Origin: Bradyrhizobium sp. STM 3843
GTDB taxonomy: Bacteria; Pseudomonadota; Alphaproteobacteria; Rhizobiales; Xanthobacteraceae
DNA length: 41,116 bases
Assembly (NCBI RefSeq): GCF_000239815.1
Contig: NZ_CAFK01000050.1
Location: 1 to 41,116, forward strand
Direction: 5' to 3'
The notes under the pieces: model-generated
The model's database searches: none
Seen by the model: only the letters and a program-made list of their open reading frames with translations
What the model was told of the DNA's origin: nothing
Made by a program: the position numbers and the translations under genes
Shown here: positions 34,585 to 41,116 of the stretch, piece by piece
Layout of the letters: every line of letters starts with the position of its first letter
Position numbering within the stretch: position 1 is the stretch's first letter

Positions 34585-36012
34585 ATGACAAATCCCGCCA
34601 CACTTTCACTGCTTGACCGCGCCCAGCTCGATCGCGACGCCGTCCGTCACGAGATCACGCGCGGCCTTGCCGGCGCCGACGATGGCGAATTGTATCTCGA
34701 ATATAGCCAAAGCGAGGCGCTGACCTTCGACAATGGCCGGCTCAAGCAGGCGACCTATGACACGAGCCAGGGTTTCGGCCTGCGCGCGGTGAAGGACGAC
34801 GCAGTCGGCTACGCCCATTCCTCCGATGTCTCGCTGCCGGCGCTGATGCGCGCTGCCGACACCGTGAGCGCCGTGCGCGGCGGCTATTCCGGCACGTTCG
34901 CGGCTGCCCCGCCGCACACCAATGTGCGCCTCTACGGCGACGACAATCCGCTCGACGCACCGGGTTTCGAGAGCAAGGTGAAGCTGCTCGGCGAGATCGA
35001 CGCGTATTTGCGCGACAAGGATCCGCGCGTTCGTCAGGTCACGGTGAGCCTGGGGGCGACCTGGCAGGTGGTGGAAATCCTGCGTCACGACGGCGAGAGC
35101 TATCGCGACGTCCGTCCGCTGGTGCGCGTCAACATCTCGGTGGTCGCCGGCGACGGCGACCGGCAGGAGAGCGGCAGCAAGGGCTATGGCGGACGCGAGG
35201 CCTACGCGCGCTTCATCGAGACCAAGGCTTGGCGCGACGCCGCCGACGGCGCGTTGCGCGAAGCGCTGGTCAATCTGGAATCGGTGCCGGCGCCGGCCGG
35301 CGAGATGGATGTCGTGCTCGGCGCAGGCTGGCCCGGCGTGATGCTCCACGAAGCGGTCGGTCACGGGCTCGAAGGCGATTTCAACCGCAAGAAGACCTCG
35401 GCTTTCGCCGGCCTGATGGGCAAGCCCGTGGCGGCCAAAGGCGTCACCGTGGTTGACGACGGCACCATGTCGTCGCGCCGCGGCTCGCTGTCGATCGACG
35501 ATGAAGGCACGCCGACCAGCCGCACAGTGCTGATCGAGGACGGCATCCTGGTCGGCTACATGCAGGATCGCCAGAACGCGCGGCTGATGAACATGAAGCC
35601 GACCGGCAATGGTCGCCGGCAGAGCTATTCGCACGTGCCGATGCCGCGCATGACCAACACCTACATGCTGGCAGGCACGCGCGATCCGGCCGAGATCATC
35701 GCCTCGGTGAAAAACGGCATCTATGCCGTGAATTTCGGCGGCGGCCAGGTCGACATCACGTCGGGCAAATATGTGTTCCAGTGCACCGAGGCCTATAAGA
35801 TCGAGAACGGCAAGGTCGGCGCGCCGGTCAAGGGCGCGATGCTGATCGGCAACGGTCCGACCGATCTCAACCGGATCAGCATGATCGGCAATGATCTGTC
35901 GCTCGACACCGGCATCGGCACTTGCGGCAAGAACGGCCAGGGTGTGCCGGTCGGCGTCGGCCAGCCAACCCTGCGCATGGACCGCATCACGGTCGGAGGA
36001 ACGGGTCGATGA
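34585..36012 (+). CDS. tldD: TldD metalloprotease subunit
   Basis: 475 residues, the usual length. TldD forms a heterodimeric zinc protease with TldE/PmbA that matures modified peptides such as microcin B17 and degrades unfolded ones. The zinc motif HEAVGHG gives H255, E256 and H260, and the conserved C-terminal cysteine is in GTCGKNGQGVP (third ligand). The ATG at 34585 was chosen because the family starts here; the frame upstream to 34000 only mirrors the GNAT gene. Its stop overlaps the start of the signal peptidase gene. TldE is not in the window. Confidence 0.95.
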   Translation: MTNPATLSLLDRAQLDRDAVRHEITRGLAGADDGELYLEYSQSEALTFDNGRLKQATYDTSQGFGLRAVKDDAVGYAHSSDVSLPALMRAADTVSAVRGGYSGTFAAAPPHTNVRLYGDDNPLDAPGFESKVKLLGEIDAYLRDKDPRVRQVTVSLGATWQVVEILRHDGESYRDVRPLVRVNISVVAGDGDRQESGSKGYGGREAYARFIETKAWRDAADGALREALVNLESVPAPAGEMDVVLGAGWPGVMLHEAVGHGLEGDFNRKKTSAFAGLMGKPVAAKGVTVVDDGTMSSRRGSLSIDDEGTPTSRTVLIEDGILVGYMQDRQNARLMNMKPTGNGRRQSYSHVPMPRMTNTYMLAGTRDPAEIIASVKNGIYAVNFGGGQVDITSGKYVFQCTEAYKIENGKVGAPVKGAMLIGNGPTDLNRISMIGNDLSLDTGIGTCGKNGQGVPVGVGQPTLRMDRITVGGTGR

Positions 36013-36797
36013 GCGTCGAGAAAATGTCGACAGACAAGAGCACCAAGGCGAGCGCAAACGGCACCACCTGGGGCGGCCAGATCGCGCAGCTGGCCGCTGT
36101 CGTGCTGGTCGTCTTCGTCGCCAAGGGCGCGATCGCCGAGCCGTTCTACGTGCCATCGGGCTCGATGGAGCCGACCCTGATGATCGGCGACGCGCTGCTC
36201 GCCTCCAAATTCCCCTATGGCTACGGCACCTCGTCGCTGCCGATGCAGATCACTTTGCCGGAAACCGGCCGGCTGTTCGGCGAAACGCCGAAGCGCGGCG
36301 ACGTCGTGGTGTTCCGCTGGCCGGGCGACAACTCGCAGGCCTGGGTCAAGCGCGTGGTCGGGCTTCCGGGCGACCGCATTCAGATGCGCCAGGGCCAGCT
36401 CTTCATCAACGATCAGGCGGCAACGTTGAAGCCCGACGGCGTCGGCCAGGCTGAGGACGACAGCGGCCGCACCGAATCCGCCTATCGCTATGTCGAGACG
36501 CTCCCGAATGGCGTCTCGCACCTGATCTTCAAACTGCGCGACAACGGCCGGCTCGACAACACGCAGGAAATCACGGTGCCGCCCGGAAAGCTGTTCGTGC
36601 TCGGCGACAACCGGGACAACTCCGCCGACAGCCGCGTGCCGGTGCGCGACGGCGGCGTCGGCCTGTTGCCGATCGACAATCTGGTCGGCCGTGCCGACGC
36701 CGTGGTCGGCTCGTGGGATCTCGGCGTCCGCCATCAGCCGGTCTGGGCCTGGCTCTCCGGCTTCCGGCTCGACCGCTTCTTCACCGCGGTGCGCTAG
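36009..36797 (+). CDS. lepB: Signal peptidase I
   Basis: 262 residues. A single N-terminal anchor (about 25-43) is followed by the catalytic serine S52 in VPSGSMEPTL, the general-base lysine K114 in KRVVGLPGDRI, and box E GDNRDNSADSR. It removes signal peptides of exported proteins at the periplasmic face. The ATGA overlap with tldD indicates coupling. Rhizobial genomes usually carry the main lepB next to rnc and era, so this may be a second copy, perhaps with its own set of substrates. Confidence 0.94.
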   Translation: MSVEKMSTDKSTKASANGTTWGGQIAQLAAVVLVVFVAKGAIAEPFYVPSGSMEPTLMIGDALLASKFPYGYGTSSLPMQITLPETGRLFGETPKRGDVVVFRWPGDNSQAWVKRVVGLPGDRIQMRQGQLFINDQAATLKPDGVGQAEDDSGRTESAYRYVETLPNGVSHLIFKLRDNGRLDNTQEITVPPGKLFVLGDNRDNSADSRVPVRDGGVGLLPIDNLVGRADAVVGSWDLGVRHQPVWAWLSGFRLDRFFTAVR

Positions 36798-36837
36798 ACA
36801 AGCTCTGGCACGAAACGACAAGAAGCCGACGGTGTAC

Positions 36838-36917
36838 TGTCATTCCGGGGCGGTCCGAAGGACCGAGCCCGGACTCTCGGGATTCCGGGTTTACGCTGCG
36901 CGTGCCCCCGCATGACG
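36838..36917. repeat. Decayed palindromic intergenic repeat
   Basis: TGTCATTCCGGGGCGGTCCG at the left end and GATTCCGGG...CCCCCGCATGAC at the right match the scattered Bradyrhizobium element whose arms read TCATTCCGGGGCG...CGCCCCGGAATGA, with a small inner hairpin GGTCC-GAA-GGACC. It lies between lepB and the next gene. Related to the element at 5565-5678. Confidence 0.55.
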
Positions 36918-36927
36918 GTGGCAAAGG

Positions 36928-37497
36928 ATGGACCGGACAGACTTCGTCGCCGCGACGCTCCGCAATCCCGTCAACGCCACCATTGCTCAGGCTTTGCACG
37001 CCATGGCATTGCCCGACGCCTGGATCGTCGCCGGCTGTTTGACACAGACGGTTTGGAACGGGCTGACCGGGCGGCCGATTTGTTATGGCATCAACGACTA
37101 CGACATCTTCTATTTTGACCCCGATACATCATGGGAAGCCGAAGATGCCGTGATCCGCAAGCTGCGGGCGCGGTTGTCCGGCTGTGAGGCCACGATCGAG
37201 ATCCGCAACCAGGCGCGTGTGCATCTGTGGTATCCCGTCAAGCACGGCCTGCCCTATCCGCCATTGACCTGTTCGAGCGACGGCATCGACCGCTTTCTCA
37301 CCGTCAATACGCAGGTCGGCATTCGTCCGAGCGCGGAGGGGCACGACGTCTATGCGCCCAAAGGTTTCGACGACATCGCCGGCATGATCGTGCGCCCCAA
37401 CCGCACTGCGAATTTCTCGGCCGCGAACTACGCGGCCAAGGCCGCGCGCTGGAAGGCGCTGTGGCCGGAGATCCGGGTGATCGCGCCTGACGATTAG
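36928..37497 (+). CDS. Nucleotidyltransferase-like protein (PF06042 / DUF925 family)
   Basis: 189 residues. The N-terminal core reads AWIVAGCLTQTVWNGLTGRP and GINDYDIFYFDPDTSWEAED; the paired aspartates in NDYDIFYFD match the metal-binding position of polymerase-beta-like nucleotidyltransferases. The C-terminal APKGFDDIAGMIVRPN and YAAKAARWKALWP blocks are also shared across the family. Its substrate is unknown. It starts 10 bases after the repeat remnant, with GGTGG upstream. Confidence 0.87.
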   Translation: MDRTDFVAATLRNPVNATIAQALHAMALPDAWIVAGCLTQTVWNGLTGRPICYGINDYDIFYFDPDTSWEAEDAVIRKLRARLSGCEATIEIRNQARVHLWYPVKHGLPYPPLTCSSDGIDRFLTVNTQVGIRPSAEGHDVYAPKGFDDIAGMIVRPNRTANFSAANYAAKAARWKALWPEIRVIAPDD

Positions 37498-37543
37498 TCC
37501 ATCAGCCGTCGTAACGACGATGCGGCCGCACGTCGCGGAGTGG

Positions 37544-38188
37544 TTAACGCACGACGCCCGATGTAAACCCGGCACGGCGGCGCGGCGGCTTGATCTCCTT
37601 CTTCAGGAAGCAGTGCGCCTCCTTCCCTGCATAGCCCGGGCGGGCGAAGGTCCAGGCGCGGCATTTATTGTCGCCGGTGCAGGCGGCCTTGCAGATGTCC
37701 TCGGCGTCGGCGGCCTTCTCTGCCTGCTTGTCCTTGTCTTTCTCTTTGTCGGCGCCCTTCTCGGCCCCTTTCGGCTCCGTGGTCTTGATCTCGAAGCCGC
37801 GGTAATCGCCGCCGGGCCGATCGATCGAGGTCTCGACGGCATCGTTGCGGATCTCGACCACGCCGGCGCCACGCACCCCGGAGACGCAGCAATTGTCAGG
37901 CACGCGCGCCGGCACGCTGTTCTTCAGCCAGCATACGGCGCCCGTCTCCACCACCGTCGGATAGGTGAAGCTCCAGGCGCGGCAGCGCCGGTCATGTTCG
38001 CACAACAGCGCGCAATCGGCCGGATCGCCGGAGGAGATCGGCGCGCTCATATAGTCGCCGCCGGGGCGATCGGAATAGGTCTGCGCCAACCCCGGAGAGC
38101 CGGGCGCAACGACGATCAGGCACGCCAGGAGTGCCTGGCATGCCGCGATGATGCGCCCCGCGCCGATCCGCTGATGTATCCGACCCAT
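37544..38188 (-). CDS. Secreted double PAN/Apple-domain protein
   Basis: 214 residues. A secretion signal (about 10-36, ending GLAQ) is followed by two PAN_4-like modules: DRPGGDY...CALLCEHDRRCRAWSF...CWLK (about 40-90) and DRPGGDYRGFEI...CKAACTGDNKCRAWTF...CFLKKE (about 123-198). Four cysteines in each could form disulphides. The second module is split by an insert rich in Lys, Glu and Ala (about 139-162). PAN modules bind protein or sugar ligands; the partner is unknown. It is convergent with the nucleotidyltransferase-like gene. Confidence 0.85.
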   Translation of the reverse strand: MGRIHQRIGAGRIIAACQALLACLIVVAPGSPGLAQTYSDRPGGDYMSAPISSGDPADCALLCEHDRRCRAWSFTYPTVVETGAVCWLKNSVPARVPDNCCVSGVRGAGVVEIRNDAVETSIDRPGGDYRGFEIKTTEPKGAEKGADKEKDKDKQAEKAADAEDICKAACTGDNKCRAWTFARPGYAGKEAHCFLKKEIKPPRRRAGFTSGVVR

Positions 38189-38290
38189 TGGTTACGCTTG
38201 CGTTTTCTTGAGCGGCCATTTGATCGCCACGAACCTGTATGGCCGATGAACGAGCCAGACACGTTTGGACTTGTGCGGCGGGCGACCTTA

Positions 38291-38359
38291 CTGCCTCACA
38301 GGCAGACGGCGCACGTTACGATATCGTAGGCAAGGGAGCCCTCCTCAACCCTCCCTTGC
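38291..38359. promoter_or_regulatory. Cluster of three perfect inverted repeats
   Basis: CTGCCT-CAC-AGGCAG (38291-38305), the palindrome TACGATATCGTA (38317-38328) and GCAAGGGAG/CTCCCTTGC (38330-38338 with 38351-38359) lie within 69 bases. They are downstream of gshA and upstream of the PAN protein gene on the same strand. The last could end gshA transcription; the 12-bp palindrome could be an operator for the PAN gene. No regulator is identified. Confidence 0.4.
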
Positions 38360-38424
38360 AGGCAATCGAAGCCGGCTCGACGCCTCAAATTCAGGATGCG
38401 GACAGAACCGTCGATCCGATCTGA

Positions 38425-39795
38425 TTAGAACGCATACTCATTATAGGCCGGTTCGACCGAGCCGTGCCACGGGCCGTGATACTTCTCCAGCATCTCCTCC
38501 GCCGGGGTGCGGCCGCATTCGATGATGCGGTCGAGCGGCTCGAGGTGGCGCGTCTCGTCGCGGCCGAATTGATCGACGCGGTTGCGCCGCCGCAGCCCCA
38601 GGTGTGCCAGCGTCAGACATTCCTTGGCGATCTCGAACGCGTAGCGGTTACGGATACGGGCCTTGAAGCCGAGCCGCGGCACGTCATCGCGCAAATGCTG
38701 GCGCTCGAAGGCGCTCCAATCCTTGACGATATCCCAGGCGGCATCGAGGCTGATATCGTCATAGAGCAGGCCAACCCAGAAGGCCGGCAGCGCCGGCAGC
38801 CGTCCCCATGGCACGCCATCCGCACCGCGCATTTCGAGATACCGCTTGAGCCGCACCTCGGGAAAGATCGTCGACAGGTGATTGGCCCAGTCCGACAGGG
38901 TCGGCCGCTCGCCCGGCAGCGCCGGATTCCTGCCCTCGAAGAAATCCCGGAACGAGGTGCCGGACACGTCGATGTAGGTCTCCTCGCGCTTGACGAAATA
39001 CATCGGCACGTCGAGCGCATAATCGACCCACCGCTCGAAGCCCATGCCATCCTCGAACGCCCACGGGATCATGCCGGCACGCGCATTGTCGGTGTCGCGC
39101 CAGATCTCGGAGCGGAAGGACAGAAAGCCGTTCGGCTTACCTTCGGTGAACGGGGAATTGGCAAACAAGGCGGTGGCGATCGGCTGCAGCGCCACCGAGA
39201 CCCGCAGCTTCTTCACCATGTCGGCTTCCGAGGAGAAGTCGAGATTGGTCTGCACCGTGCAGGTCCGGTACATCATGTCGATGCCGTAGCGGCCGACCTT
39301 CGGCATGTAGTTGGTCATGATCTTGTAGCGGCCCTTCGGCATCACCGGAATCTGGGCGCGCGACCAGGACGGCGTCATGCCAAGGCCGAGGAAGCCGATG
39401 CCGAGCGGGGTCGCCACCTCGCGCACCTGTGCGAGATGCGCCATCAGTTCGGCCTGGGTCTGATGCACGTTCTCCACCGGAGCCCCGGAGAGCTCGAATT
39501 GGCCGCCGGGCTCGAGCGAGATCGCGCCGCCACCAGTCACGTCATAGAGACCGATGATGTTGCCGCGCTCCATGATCGGCTCCCAGCCGAGCAGAAGCTT
39601 CATGCCCTCGAGCAGCGCCCCGATGCCGCGCGCGCCGGCGTAAGGGACCGGATGATGGCCATCCAGCGTGAACGGCGTCTTCTCATGCTCGGTGCCGATC
39701 CGGAATGCGGATTGGGGTTTCACGCCCGCCTCCAGCCACGCGACGAGTTCGTCGCGAGACTGGAGCGGGGTCATATCGATCTGGTCACGCGCCAT
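38425..39795 (-). CDS. gshA: Glutamate-cysteine ligase (GCS2, plant type)
   Basis: 456 residues, the typical length of the alphaproteobacterial/plant class. It joins glutamate and cysteine in the first step of glutathione synthesis. Family blocks are FRIGTEHEKTPF (about 37-48), SLEPGGQFELSGAP (about 93-106), GFLGLGMTPSW, MPKGRYKIMTNYMPKVG and MMYRTCTVQTNLDF (about 175-188), the last holding conserved active-site and redox residues. It lies one gene away from a glutathione S-transferase, so glutathione supply and use are clustered. Start could also be the internal ATG at 39774. Confidence 0.94.
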   Translation of the reverse strand: MARDQIDMTPLQSRDELVAWLEAGVKPQSAFRIGTEHEKTPFTLDGHHPVPYAGARGIGALLEGMKLLLGWEPIMERGNIIGLYDVTGGGAISLEPGGQFELSGAPVENVHQTQAELMAHLAQVREVATPLGIGFLGLGMTPSWSRAQIPVMPKGRYKIMTNYMPKVGRYGIDMMYRTCTVQTNLDFSSEADMVKKLRVSVALQPIATALFANSPFTEGKPNGFLSFRSEIWRDTDNARAGMIPWAFEDGMGFERWVDYALDVPMYFVKREETYIDVSGTSFRDFFEGRNPALPGERPTLSDWANHLSTIFPEVRLKRYLEMRGADGVPWGRLPALPAFWVGLLYDDISLDAAWDIVKDWSAFERQHLRDDVPRLGFKARIRNRYAFEIAKECLTLAHLGLRRRNRVDQFGRDETRHLEPLDRIIECGRTPAEEMLEKYHGPWHGSVEPAYNEYAF

Positions 39796-39891
39796 GCGAG
39801 TCCCGGTTCAGAAGCGCATCGATGATCGCGCGCGGTGACAGGAAAGTCCGCGGGCCCGACGGGACCACGGACGGGGAAAATGACAGAGAGA

Positions 39892-40392
39892 TCATCGGGC
39901 CGACGCACCTTCTCCGGCAGACAGTTGCTGGGCCTGGCTGCAGGAGCAGCCGAGACGGTCGAGCAGCGCACAGAGCTTGGCGGCGTCCACATCCGACAAT
40001 TTCGAGCCGATATGCTTTTCGATCGCCGCAGAATAGGCGGCCCACATCCGCTTCTGCAGGTCGCGCCCGGCCTCCGTGATCTCGATGAACTGGCCGCGCT
40101 TGTCGATCTTGCATTCGCGGCGCACCGCAAGGCCTTCGTCGACCAGCCGATCGATCAGCCGCGAGGTCGAATATTGCGGGATCAGCATCTGCCGCTCGAG
40201 CTCCACCGGGCGCAGCTCCCCCGACGGCGCCCGCGACAGTTCCAGAAGCGCGTCATACCAGGCGAGCGGCGGAAAGCCAGCCTTCTTCAGGTCCTGCTCG
40301 ACCGCAGCCAGCACCCGGCTCTGGACCCGCATCAGGCGGATCCAGGCGCCGGTGGCCTCGGTCGATGGTTTGCGTTTCATGGTCGGGCTCAT
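39892..40392 (-). CDS. MarR-family transcriptional regulator
   Basis: 166 residues with a winged-helix layout: helices around WIRLMRVQSRVLAAVEQDLK, a recognition region LERQMLIPQYSTSRLIDRLVDEGL (split as LERQMLIPQYS and TSRLIDRLVDEGL, about 66-89), and a wing CKIDKRGQFIEITEAG (about 94-109), followed by dimerisation helices. It is divergent from the GST gene; two similar palindromic sites lie between. It probably represses GST and itself until an electrophile or phenolic ligand binds. The start is uncertain: ATG at 40392 has GAGG too close, ATG at 40380 too far. Confidence 0.9.
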   Translation of the reverse strand: MSPTMKRKPSTEATGAWIRLMRVQSRVLAAVEQDLKKAGFPPLAWYDALLELSRAPSGELRPVELERQMLIPQYSTSRLIDRLVDEGLAVRRECKIDKRGQFIEITEAGRDLQKRMWAAYSAAIEKHIGSKLSDVDAAKLCALLDRLGCSCSQAQQLSAGEGASAR

Positions 40393-40422
40393 ATCCTCGT
40401 CGACAGCACTTTACTCTACTGA

Positions 40423-40462
40423 ATGCAGCTGCATCAATCTTGACTATTCCATGCATCTGCAT
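40423..40462. promoter_or_regulatory. Two MarR-type operator candidates
   Basis: ATGCAGCTGCAT (40423-40434) is a perfect palindrome; ATGCATCTGCAT (40451-40462) repeats it with two changes at the centre. They are spaced 28 bases start to start. The second lies within the spacer of the GST promoter, where bound protein would block polymerase. Confidence 0.6.
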
Positions 40463-40467
40463 TTAAT
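40440..40467 (+). promoter_or_regulatory. Sigma-70 type promoter of the GST gene
   Basis: TTGACT (40440-40445), a 16-base spacer and TTTAAT (40462-40467) match the housekeeping consensus at five of six positions each. The start codon is 58 bases downstream of the -10. Confidence 0.55.
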
Positions 40468-40525
40468 TCCGTCACCTCGTTTATCAAGCAAAATCCTAAA
40501 CGACGGTTCTGACGGAGGAATTGCG

Positions 40526-41116
40526 ATGAAACTGTACTACTCCCCAGGCGCTTGCTCGCTCTCGCCCCACATCGCCCTGCTCGAGGCCGGCCTTCCTTAC
40601 GAGCTGGTCAAGGTCGATCTCCGGGCCAAGAAACTGGAAAATGGCGACGATTATTGGAAGGTCAATCCGAAAGGCCAGGTGCCGGCACTGGCGCTCGATG
40701 GCGGCGAGCTGGTCACCGAGGGGCCGGTGATCGTGCAGACCATCGCGGACCGCGCCGCGGACAAGGCGCTCGCCCCCGCACCGGGCAGCGCCGAGCGCTA
40801 CAAGCTGTTGGAATGGCTGAACTTCATCACCTCCGAGCTGCACAAGAATTTCAGCCCGCTGTTCCAGCCGGCTTTTTCCGACGAGGTCAAGGGGTTCTTC
40901 AAGGACCGGCTGATGGGCAAGTTCAAGTACGTCGACAGCCAGCTGGCCGGCCACGACTATCTCATGGGCAAGGACTTCACCGTCGCCGACGGCTATCTGT
41001 TCACGATGCTGGCCTGGGCGGAGCGGATGCAGTTCGACCTGTCCGGCCTGCCCAATCTGACCGCCTACAAGGCCCGCGTCGCCGCCCGGCCCAAGGTGCA
41101 GGAAGCGCTGGCGAAG
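40526..41116 (+). CDS. Glutathione S-transferase, beta class (C-terminus cut by window edge)
   Basis: 197 codons are present; bacterial relatives of this type are about 201 residues, so only a few are missing. The N-terminal thioredoxin fold begins MKLYYSPGACSLSPHIAL, with C10 at the position of the catalytic cysteine of beta-class enzymes. NPKGQVPAL contains the cis-proline of the glutathione site, and TEGPVIVQTIAD the gamma-glutamyl contact. The C-terminal helical domain ends VADGYLFTMLAWAERM. GGAGG lies about 8 bases upstream of the ATG. It probably conjugates or reduces electrophiles, with glutathione supplied by the nearby gshA. Confidence 0.93.
   Translation, partial: MKLYYSPGACSLSPHIALLEAGLPYELVKVDLRAKKLENGDDYWKVNPKGQVPALALDGGELVTEGPVIVQTIADRAADKALAPAPGSAERYKLLEWLNFITSELHKNFSPLFQPAFSDEVKGFFKDRLMGKFKYVDSQLAGHDYLMGKDFTVADGYLFTMLAWAERMQFDLSGLPNLTAYKARVAARPKVQEALAK

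Noticed and set aside
38239..38424. 61-codon frame between gshA and the PAN gene
   Set aside because: No ribosome site or recognisable sequence; it spans the palindrome cluster.

Overview
The window reads as chromosomal DNA of an alphaproteobacterium of the Bradyrhizobium / Nitrobacteraceae type. This is inferred from the high G+C content, the gene order ctaC/coxB - coxA - ctaB - coxF - cox11 - coxC - DUF983 - SURF1 next to an IalB-family gene and tldD, the plant-type glutamate-cysteine ligase, and short palindromic intergenic repeats of a kind common in that genus. I see no rRNA, tRNA, CRISPR array, insertion sequence or prophage.

Layout. (1) 1-5.5 kb: a dipeptide/oligopeptide-type ABC importer, with two permeases and one periplasmic binding protein on the minus strand, and a paralogous binding protein diverging on the plus strand. 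The ATPase genes probably start at the left edge. The 213-bp gap between the two binding-protein genes carries two oppositely oriented sigma-54 type -24/-12 elements, one facing each gene. (2) 5.7-15.8 kb: a CHASE2-domain adenylate cyclase, a 2091-residue type-I-secreted surface protein (FecR-like domain, VCBS repeats, beta-helix region, C-terminal secretion signal) and, divergently, a LapG-type periplasmic cysteine protease. The surface protein has a PAAG tetrapeptide at residues 109-112, the kind of site LapG proteases cut in LapA-type adhesins. This is the best candidate for an unusual system in the window: surface-protein release possibly linked to a cAMP-type sensor rather than to an adjacent LapD.

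(3) 15.9-24.5 kb: an ABC-2 exporter pair, an epoxide-hydrolase-like alpha/beta hydrolase, a secreted metallo-hydrolase-fold protein, a cupin, a DUF4399 protein, an M29 aminopeptidase, a YbjQ-family protein with a small membrane protein, and a membrane-anchored dihaem cytochrome c. (4) 24.8-32.9 kb, minus strand: an unrecognised four-helix membrane protein, then the aa3-type cytochrome c oxidase cluster, which reads coxB, coxA, ctaB, coxF, cox11, coxC, DUF983, SURF1 in transcription order. Strong hairpins follow coxB, coxA and coxC, and a FixK/FNR-type box lies upstream of coxB.

(5) 33.3-41.1 kb: IalB-family protein, GNAT acetyltransferase, tldD overlapping a signal peptidase I gene, a nucleotidyltransferase-like protein, a double PAN-domain protein, glutamate-cysteine ligase, and a MarR regulator divergent from a Cys-type (beta-class) glutathione S-transferase that runs off the right edge. 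Two copies of a 12-bp palindrome-like site, one inside the GST promoter, suggest that the MarR protein controls GST.

Starts were chosen by Shine-Dalgarno spacing and N-terminal sense. Functions rest on motifs read by eye; no database search was run.
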